From Pelobacter sp. UBA6093 (GTDB lineage Bacteria > Desulfobacterota > Desulfuromonadia > Desulfuromonadales > Syntrophotaleaceae), in assembly GCA_002435955.1 (NCBI GenBank), contig DIWZ01000040.1, positions 26,295 through 62,725 on the forward strand: a stretch of 36,431 nucleotides of DNA. Reading direction: 5' to 3'. This document shows, in pieces, positions 6,954 through 15,700 of this stretch (its first letter is position 1; every line of letters starts with the position of its first letter). Both the position numbers and the translations under genes were made by a program. The notes under the pieces were generated by a model. It saw only the letters and a program-made list of their open reading frames with translations. It was not told where the DNA came from and did no database searches.

Positions 6954-7311
6954 TGGTGGAGGTGGCGGGAATCGAACCCGCGTCCGAAAATCTTTCACAT
7001 AAGGCTTCTACATGCGTAGTCGGTGTTTTGAATTTAACCGGATACAACTCCCATCGACAGGATGTGTATCAGGCGAGTTCGCTTTGATTTCGCTCTTGCG
7101 CCGCAAACAGTCGCTTGAGCTAGCCTACTTAATTGACGTCTTTAAGCTCCGCGCAGGCGAAGGAACTCAAGACGAGGCAGCAATTAAGCTGCCAGTGCGT
7201 ACGAAACGTCAGTATCGGCGTTTGTATTGTTGCCAGTTTTTTAACGAGGCCAACTGGCGTCCCCGGCATGCCACCTTCGTTTCCAATCCCCGTCGAAACC
7301 GTGTCACCCCC
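6954..7311 (-). ncRNA. ssrA: Transfer-messenger RNA
   Basis: One-piece tmRNA of about 358 nt that rescues stalled ribosomes and tags unfinished proteins. The 5' end GGGGGTGACACGGTTTCGAC pairs with the 3' acceptor strand, giving a seven-pair acceptor stem with one G-U, and the 3' end has an encoded CCA (complement at 6954-6956) and a tRNA-like T arm (GGTTCGATTCC). The tag frame at 7184-7219 reads ADTDVSYALAA then TAA, ending in the ALAA degradation signal; alanine as first tag residue is my choice of resume codon. SmpB, its protein partner, is encoded directly upstream on the same strand. tmRNA 3' ends are well-known integration sites, and the accessory island begins just past this one. Confidence 0.97.
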
Positions 7312-7411
7312 ATATTGATCCAGTATTGTGTGTTGAGAATCAGCAGGTAATACTTCCGTGTGTTTTAAAGCAAAACCATTATGGCACGACTGAACGAAAA
7401 AGCCAAGGTGC

Positions 7412-7864
7412 TTAGTGTCGGTCGCGCAGGGCGCGGGCCATTTCGCGGTCGGCTTCCTTGCTCTTGAGGGTTTCGCGTTTGTCGTGCAGTTTTTTACCGC
7501 GGGCCACGCCTATTTCGAGTTTGACCCTGCCGTCTTTGAAATAGAGCTTGGTCGGCACCAGGGACAAACCCTTTTCGTCGACCTTGCGCGCCAATTTGTC
7601 GAGCTCGGCACGATGCACTAACAGTTTGCGTACCCTGGTCGGGTCCACATTTTCGCGGTTACCGAATTCGTAAGGGCTGATATGCAGGTTGTTGACATAC
7701 AGCTCCCCCCCCATGATGCGGCAGAAGGCATCCTTGAGGTTGGCTTTGCCCAGCCGCAACGATTTGACTTCGGTGCCGAGCAGCACCATCCCAGCCTCCA
7801 GCACTTCGTCGATAAAATAGTCGTGGAAGGCTTTTTTGTTGTTTGCAATAATTTTAATACCCAT
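7412..7864 (-). CDS. smpB: SsrA-binding protein SmpB
   Basis: 150 residues. SmpB binds the tRNA-like part of tmRNA and delivers it with EF-Tu to stalled ribosomes. Visible family blocks are IIANNKKAFHDYFIDEVLEAGMVL, GTEVKSLRLGKANLKDAF, NLHISPYEFGN, RKLLVHRAELDKL and the basic tail with RGKKLHDKRETLKSKEADREMARAL. The start at 7864 gives the standard length; its ribosome site is weak (GAGGAG is 17 bases away), and it overlaps the end of the rseC-like gene by 11 bases, so translational coupling is likely. ssrA follows 100 bp downstream. Confidence 0.97.
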   Translation of the reverse strand: MGIKIIANNKKAFHDYFIDEVLEAGMVLLGTEVKSLRLGKANLKDAFCRIMGGELYVNNLHISPYEFGNRENVDPTRVRKLLVHRAELDKLARKVDEKGLSLVPTKLYFKDGRVKLEIGVARGKKLHDKRETLKSKEADREMARALRDRH

Positions 7865-8324
7865 GTTGTTCTTCGCTGCACTCCTCGCCGGGCAATATTT
7901 GTATGATTTCCGGCATGAACGCGCCAAGGGGGATGACACGACTTCCGATCCGGATGATGAAAAACGATCCGACCATGAAGGTAAGGCCAAATATCGTCAC
8001 CAACAAGTTGGGAGCGATATGCAGAGCGTAAAAAGCGCCGATGAGCTTACCCAGTACGCCTCCGGCGATCAATGCCAGCAACGGCACGGCATACAAAAGA
8101 AATAAACCGAGAAGAAACGTTCCTGCTCGCCTGATCATCCGGACCTTGTCACCGACCGCGGCACCAAGCAGGTTGTGCGTCTGGACCAGCATGGAGCGGC
8201 CATCCTCGCCGACCTTACAGAGGCCCATGGCAGCGCATCCGGCACAAAAAACGCTCTTGCGGCATGAAATCACGGCCACCTGGCGCCCTTGAAGCTGCAC
8301 GACGGTTCCCTTTTCCTGCATCAT
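7854..8324 (-). CDS. rseC: RseC/MucC-family inner-membrane protein
   Basis: 156 residues. The N-terminal part has the cysteine pattern of the RseC family (CRKSVFCAGCAAMGLC), followed by two hydrophobic segments (around residues 75-95 and 105-125). RseC relatives act with the Rnf/Rsx electron-transfer complex or as SoxR-reducing-system factors, so a role in membrane redox is likely but not shown here; no rnf genes are in view. The ATG at 8324 has AGGGGA seven bases before it. It sits between a DUF502 gene (46 bp upstream) and smpB (overlapping). Confidence 0.85.
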   Translation of the reverse strand: MMQEKGTVVQLQGRQVAVISCRKSVFCAGCAAMGLCKVGEDGRSMLVQTHNLLGAAVGDKVRMIRRAGTFLLGLFLLYAVPLLALIAGGVLGKLIGAFYALHIAPNLLVTIFGLTFMVGSFFIIRIGSRVIPLGAFMPEIIQILPGEECSEEQHGY

Positions 8325-8370
8325 AGCGAATTCCCCTTGGTACACCTCCTGTGGAAGATAAAAGAGGTGA

Positions 8371-9072
8371 TTACAGTTCTTCTCCTGCTTGCGGAAAATG
8401 ACTGGCGGCACTGCCCGTGACAGGAATGCCCTTGAGCCGATCCGGCGGTGATACCATGCCCCCGGAGACGATCAGTTTGAAAGCTTCCTCTACCGACATG
8501 CCGAGCACCTGGGCATCTTCTTCGGGAACCAGGATGTAATAACCGGAAGTCGGGTTCGGGGTGGTCGGCATGAAGACATTAATGACCCGTCGGTTGGTTA
8601 TACGCTGGAGCTCCCCTTCGCTGGCGCCGGTAACAAAACCTATGGACCAGATACCCTTGCGAGGGTATTCGATAAGCACGACCTTGCGAAACCCCTGTCG
8701 GTCGCTACTGAATACTGTATCGGTAACCTGCTTGAACAGAGAGTAAATACCTTTGACCAGTGGAATCCGACAAACCAGCTGTTCCGACGCCTTGACCAGC
8801 TTGTATCCGAAATAGTTTGTGGCCAGCAAACCTGTGAAAAAGATCAGCAAAACCGTCAAGACAATTCCGAGGCCGGGCACGTGGAATCCGAGCAGCTGTT
8901 CCGGTTGCCATTTAAGCGGCAGCATGCGTACCAACAAGCCGTCCATCACGCTGATGATCCACCGCACGACAACGATGGTTAGCCCCACTGGCACCAGCAC
9001 CAGCAACCCGGCCAGAAAATCACGCCGGACCTTTTTGCGCAAAAAATGCTTCAGAACGGAGGTACGAGACAT
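8371..9072 (-). CDS. DUF502-family membrane protein
   Basis: 233 residues of the DUF502 family, whose function is not established. Two membrane helices lie near the N-terminus (DFLAGLLVLVPVGLTIVVVRW and LGIVLTVLLIFFTGLLATNYFG), followed by the family blocks IPLVKGIYSLFKQV, FRKVVLIEYPRKGIWSIGFVTG, VFMPTTPNPTSGYYILVPEED and the MSVEEAFKLIVSGG region. I chose ATG 9072, preceded by AAAGGCGG; an ATG at 9096 is also possible. It belongs to the minus-strand run from panB to smpB. Confidence 0.9.
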   Translation of the reverse strand: MSRTSVLKHFLRKKVRRDFLAGLLVLVPVGLTIVVVRWIISVMDGLLVRMLPLKWQPEQLLGFHVPGLGIVLTVLLIFFTGLLATNYFGYKLVKASEQLVCRIPLVKGIYSLFKQVTDTVFSSDRQGFRKVVLIEYPRKGIWSIGFVTGASEGELQRITNRRVINVFMPTTPNPTSGYYILVPEEDAQVLGMSVEEAFKLIVSGGMVSPPDRLKGIPVTGSAASHFPQAGEEL

Positions 9073-9129
9073 GGGGCCGCCTTTTATGGGTCGCAAATTG
9101 TTTGAAACATCAGATTATAAGGAGACGCT

Positions 9130-10401
9130 TTACGGATTGCAAGGTTTCCCGTCGAGGTACAGGGCCTTGACATCGTCTGTGCGGCCGAAAGTACACAAAT
9201 AGTCCTCCAGCTTCTCCGCACTCGGCAGATGTGACGGCTGCAGAACCTGGAAATGGGCGCCATAGCCGGGAGCTAGGGCGCCCATTTCACCTTCCAGGCC
9301 AAGGGCACGTGCACCATGATAGGTGGCCATGCCGAGTAAGGTGGCGGGATCGAGATCGTCGGCAAAGCATTGCCGGGCAAAAGCCACCTCGTCCCAGAGG
9401 GAAAGATTTCCACAACTGGCCATGCTGTCGGTGCCGAGAGCCAGCATCACCCCGGCGGCACGATAGGCGGCAACCGGCGCGGTGCCTACCCCGAGACGCT
9501 GATTGGAGCGAGGGCACAGCACCACGCAGAGGCCCCGGCCGGCAATAATATCGACATCTTGCGAGGTTACCTGAACCCCGTGGACCAGCAGGTCGCCAGA
9601 CCTCAAAAGGTTGTGACGGGCCAACCAGCCCACCGGCGTCAACCCGCTGGCCGGAGGGATCCTGCTCCCCCACCCCACATCAGGATAGAGCCTCTCTGCA
9701 AACGGACCGCTACCATCACGCACCAGCAGGGTTTCTTCGGGAGATTCAGCGACATGCATCGACTGGGTGAGGTTCAGCCGCAGGGCAACCTCGGAGAGCT
9801 GCCGCAGAAATTCCGGCGCCACGGTATACAGGGAATGTGGCGTCAGGCCGTACGCCATGGAACCGGGGGCCTTGTCGAGCAGGAGCTTCTGCAGGATTTT
9901 CAGGGTTTGTCGATTGCGAGCGGCATCGATGCCGAGAGCCTCAAGAAACAATCGCCCTCGCAGCGGACAGTTATCATAGGAGTTTCGGGCGGAAATACGG
10001 GACAGGATGTCCCCCACGGCACCGGTGCCGCAACGTATGAGCCGTCGGATGCCATCGCTCAACGACAGACTGAACTCTTCCAGCGGCACACCGCGCAACA
10101 CACCGATCAGGCGCAACAGCCAGTCGGTAAAACCGGGATATTCGCGTTCGCCGGCAAAGGCATCCCAATAGGGAACGTGGGTCAGCTCCAGATGCGTGTG
10201 GGCATTGGCCATGGGCGGCAGCAGTATTGCCTCGCCGAAATCGACAATCTCTTCGACCTCTTTGCTCCCGGCAAGATCGCAGGCAGCTCCCACCTCAACG
10301 ATGCGGCCGTTGTGCACCAGCAAGGCGCCGTTTTCAATACAGGGCCCTACTATGGGAAGCAGGTACCGCGCCTTGAAAATTATCGTCCCGGCGGTGGCCA
10401 T
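9130..10401 (-). CDS. Amidohydrolase, aminofutalosine/SAH deaminase-like
   Basis: 423 residues of the metal-dependent amidohydrolase superfamily. Metal ligands appear in NAHTHLEL (H68, H70), SMHVAESPEET, LVHGVQ and LGTDSMASCGNLSLW. This HTHLEL and GTDS combination is usual in chlorohydrolase/MtaD-type deaminases, including the aminodeoxyfutalosine deaminases of the futalosine menaquinone pathway. The substrate cannot be decided from sequence alone and no other menaquinone gene is in the window. The ATG at 10401 lies 11 bp after the panD stop with a weak ribosome site, suggesting coupling to panD. Confidence 0.85.
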   Translation of the reverse strand: MATAGTIIFKARYLLPIVGPCIENGALLVHNGRIVEVGAACDLAGSKEVEEIVDFGEAILLPPMANAHTHLELTHVPYWDAFAGEREYPGFTDWLLRLIGVLRGVPLEEFSLSLSDGIRRLIRCGTGAVGDILSRISARNSYDNCPLRGRLFLEALGIDAARNRQTLKILQKLLLDKAPGSMAYGLTPHSLYTVAPEFLRQLSEVALRLNLTQSMHVAESPEETLLVRDGSGPFAERLYPDVGWGSRIPPASGLTPVGWLARHNLLRSGDLLVHGVQVTSQDVDIIAGRGLCVVLCPRSNQRLGVGTAPVAAYRAAGVMLALGTDSMASCGNLSLWDEVAFARQCFADDLDPATLLGMATYHGARALGLEGEMGALAPGYGAHFQVLQPSHLPSAEKLEDYLCTFGRTDDVKALYLDGKPCNP

Positions 10402-10412
10402 GATCGGCAGGC

Positions 10413-10808
10413 TCAGATGGCGCTGCGCAGGCTGCCCTGCCCGGGCGATTCGGTTTTTTGCGCGGTGGGTACGTTTTTCTGATCGACGAACACCAGCTTC
10501 GGTTCGTAGGCAGCAGCCTTGTCGGCATCGATGTCCAACCAACTGGCGATGATGACCATGTCCCCTCTGGAAACCATCCGTGCCGCTGCGCCGTTGATAC
10601 AGATGACCCCGCTACCCGGTTGCCCTGCGATAGCGTAGGTCTGGAAACGGGTACCGTAGGTAACATTCCAGATATCTACCGCTTCATACGGGAGAATATC
10701 CGCAAGCTTCATCAATTCGGAATCGATGGTGATGCTTCCTTCATAGTCAAGATCCGCCCCGGTAACCGTGGCCCGATGAATTTTGGATTTGAGCATTTTC
10801 CGTTTCAT
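10413..10808 (-). CDS. panD: Aspartate 1-decarboxylase precursor
   Basis: 131 residues. PanD makes beta-alanine from aspartate for pantothenate and CoA. The proenzyme self-cleaves at Gly-Ser to form the pyruvoyl cofactor; the site is visible in DLDYEGSITID. Other family blocks are MLKSKIHRATV, YEAVDIWNVTYG and GVICINGAAA. ATG 10808 has GAGGAGG about 11 bases upstream; an ATG four codons later is the more usual family start. It follows panC by 7 bp. Confidence 0.96.
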   Translation of the reverse strand: MKRKMLKSKIHRATVTGADLDYEGSITIDSELMKLADILPYEAVDIWNVTYGTRFQTYAIAGQPGSGVICINGAAARMVSRGDMVIIASWLDIDADKAAAYEPKLVFVDQKNVPTAQKTESPGQGSLRSAI

Positions 10809-10815
10809 GGATATG

Positions 10816-11667
10816 TCAAACCTCCTCAAGGATATAGTTGTTGTCAATCAATCGGGTCCGGCCGATACGCACTGCCAGCAGCAGAACCGAATGGGCATCC
10901 ACACGGTCGACGCTTTCAAGCGTTTCGCCGTGGCAGATTTTTACATAGTCGATCTGGGCGTCCGGTTCCCTGCCAATACGTTCGCGTACCAGGCCGACCA
11001 GACGCCGGGTGTGATTTTCGCCATGTCGGGCGGCCATGCGCGCCTGGCGCAGAGCGTCAATCAGGGCCAGGGATTGCTTCCGCTCCTCTGCCGACAAAAA
11101 TGCATTTCGCGAACTCATGGCCAAACCGTCCCGCTCACGCACCGTCGGCATGCCGACGATTTCAATGGGCAGATTTAAATCCGTGACCATGCGTCGCAAA
11201 ACGGTCAATTGTTGAAAGTCCTTCCGCCCGAAAAGCGCAACATGGGGCTGAACGATATTGAACAGTTTGCAAACCACGGTCGTCACTCCGCGAAAATGGC
11301 CGGGACGGCTTTCTCCGCAAAGGGTTTTTGTCAGGCCTTCGACATTGACGTAGGTTTTATACCCGTTCGGGTACATCGACTCCATGGATGGATTAAACAG
11401 GATGTCGGTGCCGGCCTCACGCGCCAGTTCGGCATCGCGCTTCAGATCTCTGGGATAAGCCGCGAAATCTTCCTTGGGACCGAATTGGGTCGGATTGACA
11501 AAAATGGAGGCGACCAGCAGATCACCGCGCTTACGCCCTTCACGCATCAAGGACAGATGCCCTTCATGCAGGCTACCCATGGTCGGCACAAGTACGATGC
11601 GCTTGCCGCTCTGGCGAGCTTCTACACAGCGGTTCTGAACTTTTACAATATCACTAATAATTTCCAT
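10816..11667 (-). CDS. panC: Pantothenate synthetase
   Basis: 283 residues. PanC joins pantoate and beta-alanine at the cost of ATP. The nucleotidyltransferase HIGH-type motif is in PTMGSLHEGHLSLM, and the family blocks FVNPTQFGPKEDF, FGRKDFQQLTVLRRM and AMSSRNAFLS (KMSKS-like) are present. ATG 11667 gives the usual MEII start; an ATG at 11688 directly after the panB stop is possible. It lies between panB and panD in one operon, so all pantothenate steps except pantoate reduction (PanE) are here. Confidence 0.96.
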   Translation of the reverse strand: MEIISDIVKVQNRCVEARQSGKRIVLVPTMGSLHEGHLSLMREGRKRGDLLVASIFVNPTQFGPKEDFAAYPRDLKRDAELAREAGTDILFNPSMESMYPNGYKTYVNVEGLTKTLCGESRPGHFRGVTTVVCKLFNIVQPHVALFGRKDFQQLTVLRRMVTDLNLPIEIVGMPTVRERDGLAMSSRNAFLSAEERKQSLALIDALRQARMAARHGENHTRRLVGLVRERIGREPDAQIDYVKICHGETLESVDRVDAHSVLLLAVRIGRTRLIDNNYILEEV

Positions 11668-11689
11668 GGTATCTCTGGAAAACCTCATA

Positions 11690-12493
11690 TCAGGAAAAGC
11701 TGTGCTCGGGGCCAGGAAAGGTCCCCTTCTTCACCTCACCGATATAATCCTTGACACCCTTGCGGATGACCGAGGCAACATCGGCGTAGCGCTTGACGAA
11801 CCGGGGTGAATATTTATCACACAGACCGAGAATATCGTGGATCACCAGTACCTGGCCGTCGCAGTCAACGCCGGCACCGATGCCGATGGTGGGTATATCG
11901 AGAGAGGCCGTGATCTGGCCGGCGAGTCCTGCCGGTATGCCCTCCAGAACGATGGCGCAGGCTCCGGCGGCCTGCACAGCCCGCGCGTCGCACAACAACT
12001 GGCGCGCCTGCTGATCATGTTTGCCCTGCACCCGGTAGCCGCCCATGCGATGAATCGACTGGGGGGTCAGCCCGATATGGCCTACCACGGGGATGTCCAT
12101 GTCCACGATCGTCCGAATGGCGTCGGTGACATGTTCTCCGCCTTCAAGTTTGACGGCCTGAGCACAACCCTCTTTGACAAGCCGGCCGGCGTTGAGACGC
12201 GCTTCCCGCAAGTCAACCTGGTAAGACAGAAAAGGCATATCCGCCACTAGAAACGCCTGCCCGAGTCCCCTGGCCACGGCGCGGCAATGATAGATCATTT
12301 CCTCCATGGTAACCGGCAGGGTATGATCGTAGCCGGCAACCACCGGACCAACGGAATCGCCCACCAGCACCATATCGATGCCTTCAAGATCCATCAGGCG
12401 GGCAAAGGGGTAATCGTAGGCTGTCAGCATGGCGATTTTTTCGCCTTGTGCCTTCATGCGCTGGATATCGAGTATCGTTTTGCGATTTTGCAT
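11690..12493 (-). CDS. panB: 3-methyl-2-oxobutanoate hydroxymethyltransferase
   Basis: 267 residues. PanB makes ketopantoate from ketoisovalerate and methylene-THF, the first committed step to pantothenate. Family motifs are MLTAYDYPFARLMD, MVLVGDSVGPVVAGYDHTLPVT, VGHIGLTPQS and IGIGAGVDCDGQVLVI, with the metal-binding Asp and active-site Glu regions present. ATG 12493 has GGAGAG five bases upstream; GTG two codons earlier is the alternative. First gene of the minus-strand pan-to-smpB run, after the gdhB terminator. Confidence 0.96.
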   Translation of the reverse strand: MQNRKTILDIQRMKAQGEKIAMLTAYDYPFARLMDLEGIDMVLVGDSVGPVVAGYDHTLPVTMEEMIYHCRAVARGLGQAFLVADMPFLSYQVDLREARLNAGRLVKEGCAQAVKLEGGEHVTDAIRTIVDMDIPVVGHIGLTPQSIHRMGGYRVQGKHDQQARQLLCDARAVQAAGACAIVLEGIPAGLAGQITASLDIPTIGIGAGVDCDGQVLVIHDILGLCDKYSPRFVKRYADVASVIRKGVKDYIGEVKKGTFPGPEHSFS

Positions 12494-12532
12494 GCGCACT
12501 CTCCGTCACCCACCCGGATCATGGATCGGGCC

Positions 12533-12564
12533 AAAAAAAAAGCCCCTCGGACGCCGTCCGAAAG
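12533..12564 (-). terminator. Intrinsic terminator after gdhB
   Basis: On the minus strand a stem with TCGGAC / GTCCGA at its core and a GGC loop is followed by GGGGC and nine Ts (complement 12533-12541). It lies between the gdhB stop and panB, separating the two units. Confidence 0.85.
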
Positions 12565-12729
12565 ACCTGTACCTGTACAGCGGAAGCGGGCGCTCTTCCA
12601 CTCTGGTGCAACTGCCTTCCGTCCCGGTCCGATGGATCCAGGCGGTATGAAACTTTTATTGAAAGAGAAAGAACTTATGGGCTCCGGCACAGGTTCCGGG
12701 CTTGTCATCCATCTCTTTCAGGCCAAAAT

Positions 12730-15700
12730 CTATACCACACTCCAGGGATGCTGTCCAGATTTTTCCCGGTCGCCCGCACCGAGCAATGACTCGAAAGTTC
12801 CCATCAGCACCACAAAGGGATGATAATCGGCCGGCAGACTTCCACGCATGCGCGCCTGCTGTTCGCGCAGCACGCGCATGCGGGACCCGCGCAAGGCCAA
12901 AAAGCGATGACAGTCACCTGCTGATTCGCGCCATACCGCCAGTGCCAGATCAAATCCCAGAGAGCCGAACTTGCTATTCAAGGTCTGCCAGGCCAGTCGA
13001 TCCCAACGCTCCAGGGCCTGCACTTGTCCAAGGCTTTCGATTATCTCCGGCAAGCCGAGTTCCTGTTTGACCTCGGACAACAACTTTGCCATGGTCAAAA
13101 GATCCTCGCCGGTTAAGAGTGCCAGGTTGGCTACCGGCAAAAAATCCTCCAGATAGCTTAATGCGGCGCATTTTTTGGCCAATGTTTCATCCAGTCCGTC
13201 CTGGGTAAGTTTTGCCTTCAGCTCGGATAAGGATTGCCGGGCCTCCCCCGGGAGAATTTCATCGAGAATGTTCAGATAACTTTCGATATCCCTCTGAAAT
13301 GCATCCACCACGGACGATTGCAGGGGAATGCCGAGCTTGCGGACCAGGGCCCAGCGACACATTTCCTCCAGGGTTTTTTCGAGACGAAGCAACCATTGCA
13401 ACTGGCGATCGGCCGGCCATCGGTTGGCACCAGCAGTCACCACGCGCCGCACCCGAGGCCCTTCGAGGGCTTCATCGAACAGCAGGTAAAGAGCTGCCAC
13501 TTCGGTGAGTTCCGCACCGGTTTGCCGACACAGCCTGCCGCACATGGCGCTGCCCGTCTGATTAATGACACGATTGGTCATCACCGTCGCCGCGATTTCC
13601 CGCGCCAGCGGATGCGCCGGGAGAGCATGGCCGAAACGTTCAACCAGGGAATCGGGAAAATAGGCGCGCAAGCTATCATGACCGAAGGGAGAATCCAGCA
13701 GGTCACTCTGAAGCAGCGCCTGGTACATCTGCATTTTGCTGTAGGCCATCAGAACGGCCAGCTCCGGTCGGGTAAGGGCACGCTCGGGGCGTGTCATGGT
13801 TTGCTTGAGACTGGGCAGATGATGCGCCGCCGGGTTAAGTAACCCCGCATTGGAAAGGCTTTCCATCTGGGCAAAGAACGACTCCAGTCGGTCGGAGCAA
13901 CGGGCCCGGTCCAGACTCAGGCAAAGGCCCTGCTTATCGCAATCGTCCAGCACTGCCTGGCAGATTTCTCCGGACAAGGCTTCCAGCATCCGATCACGCT
14001 CTTCGAGACCGGACAGGTGCCCGCCATTGATAAGCTGGCGCATTAATATTTTGAGATTAACCTCGCGATCGGAACAGGCTACGCCACCCGCATTATCGAT
14101 GGCGTCGGTATTAATTCGACCGCCGCTGAGACCGTATTCAACACGGGCACGCTGGGTAAAACCGAGGTTTCCACCCTCCCCCACCACCTTGACCTGCAGT
14201 TGTCTGGCATCGATGCGTACATTGTCGTTGGGCCTGTCGCCGACTTCCTGATGGGTTTCCCCGTCCGCCTTGACATAGGTGCCGATGCCGCCATTCCACA
14301 AAAGATCGGCTGGAGCCGCCAGAATCATCCGGATCAGACCGGGTCCATCCGTGGACCCCTGGTGGGTACCCAGCCAACGGCGGACCTGGAGGGAGAGCGG
14401 GATATCCTTGGCATCCCGGGAAAACACCCCACCCCCCGGAGATATCCTGCGCAGATCGTAGTCGGCCCAGCTTGAGCGTGGCAGTTCAAACAGGCGTCGC
14501 CGCTCGGCAAAGGAAGCAGCCGGATCCGGGTCAGGATCGAGGAAGATGTGCCGATGATCGAAAGCCGCCAGCAGACGTAGCTTGTCGGACTGCAGCAAAC
14601 CATTGCCAAATACATCTCCGCTCATGTCCCCGATGCCGATAACGGTCAACTCCCTGCCTGCGTAGCTGACATCCAGTTCATGGAAATGTCTTTGCACATT
14701 TACCCACGCCCCGCGCGCCGTAATGCCGAGCTGCTTGTGATCATAGCCGTGGGATCCACCGCTGGCGAATGCGTCCCCGAGCCAGAATCGGTACTCTGCG
14801 GAGACGGCGTTGGCAGAATCGGAAAAATGTGCGGTTCCCTTGTCGGCGGCAACCACCAGGTAGGTATCCTGATCGTCATACGCCACCAGTTGCGGGGAGC
14901 GTTGAGGCGTGCCGTCAACGAGATTATCCGTCACATCGAGCATGCCGCGAATGAAGTCTTCATAGGCACGGGCCACCTGTTTCTGCGCTGTATCTCGCTC
15001 GGCGGAAAGGTTCTTGACGACGAACCCTCCCTTGGAGCCGACGGGCACGATCAGGGCGTTTTTGATCATCTGGGTATTCATCAGACCCAAGACCTCGTCG
15101 CGCATCCCTTCATGGCGGTCACACCAGCGAATCCCGCCCCGGGCCACCTTGCCGCCACGCAAATGAATACCCATCATCGAAGGGGAATGGACAAAAATCT
15201 CGTAGAGGGGACGCGGTGACGGCAGATCGACAATGCCCATAGAAGCAATCTTGAAAGACAGCGGATGACCGATCATGTTGTCGCATAGATAAAAATTGGT
15301 CCTCACAGTGGCATCGATAAGATTGAACAGGGTGCGAAAAATCATATCCTGACGCAGATCCTTTACGCCATCAAGCGCCGCCACCATGGCCTGCCGCAGA
15401 GGTGGCAGAAGTTCCTCCTCCTTTTGTCGCAGAACGTGAGCCTCGCCAGCCCCCTGGAATCTGGCTTCAAAATAGGCGTACAATAATTTGGCCATGCCAG
15501 CGTCACCGGCCAGGGCTCTGCCGATTTCTTCCCTGCCAAACGGTTGCCCCAACTGCTGCAGATAATCACGATACCCCCGCAGAACACCGAGCTGTCGCCA
15601 ACTCATGGCGGCGGCAGTTACCAGCTTGTTAAGTGTATCGCTTTCTGTATGACCGGCCCGGACGGCCGACAAAGCAGCGAGCAACAGCTCACTTACCGAA

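Noticed and set aside
9370..10482. A 370-codon open frame on the plus strand
   Set aside because: It is antisense to the amidohydrolase, whose metal-binding motifs are clear.
12454..12708. 84-codon frame between panB and gdhB
   Set aside because: It runs through the intrinsic terminator and has low-complexity, non-family sequence.
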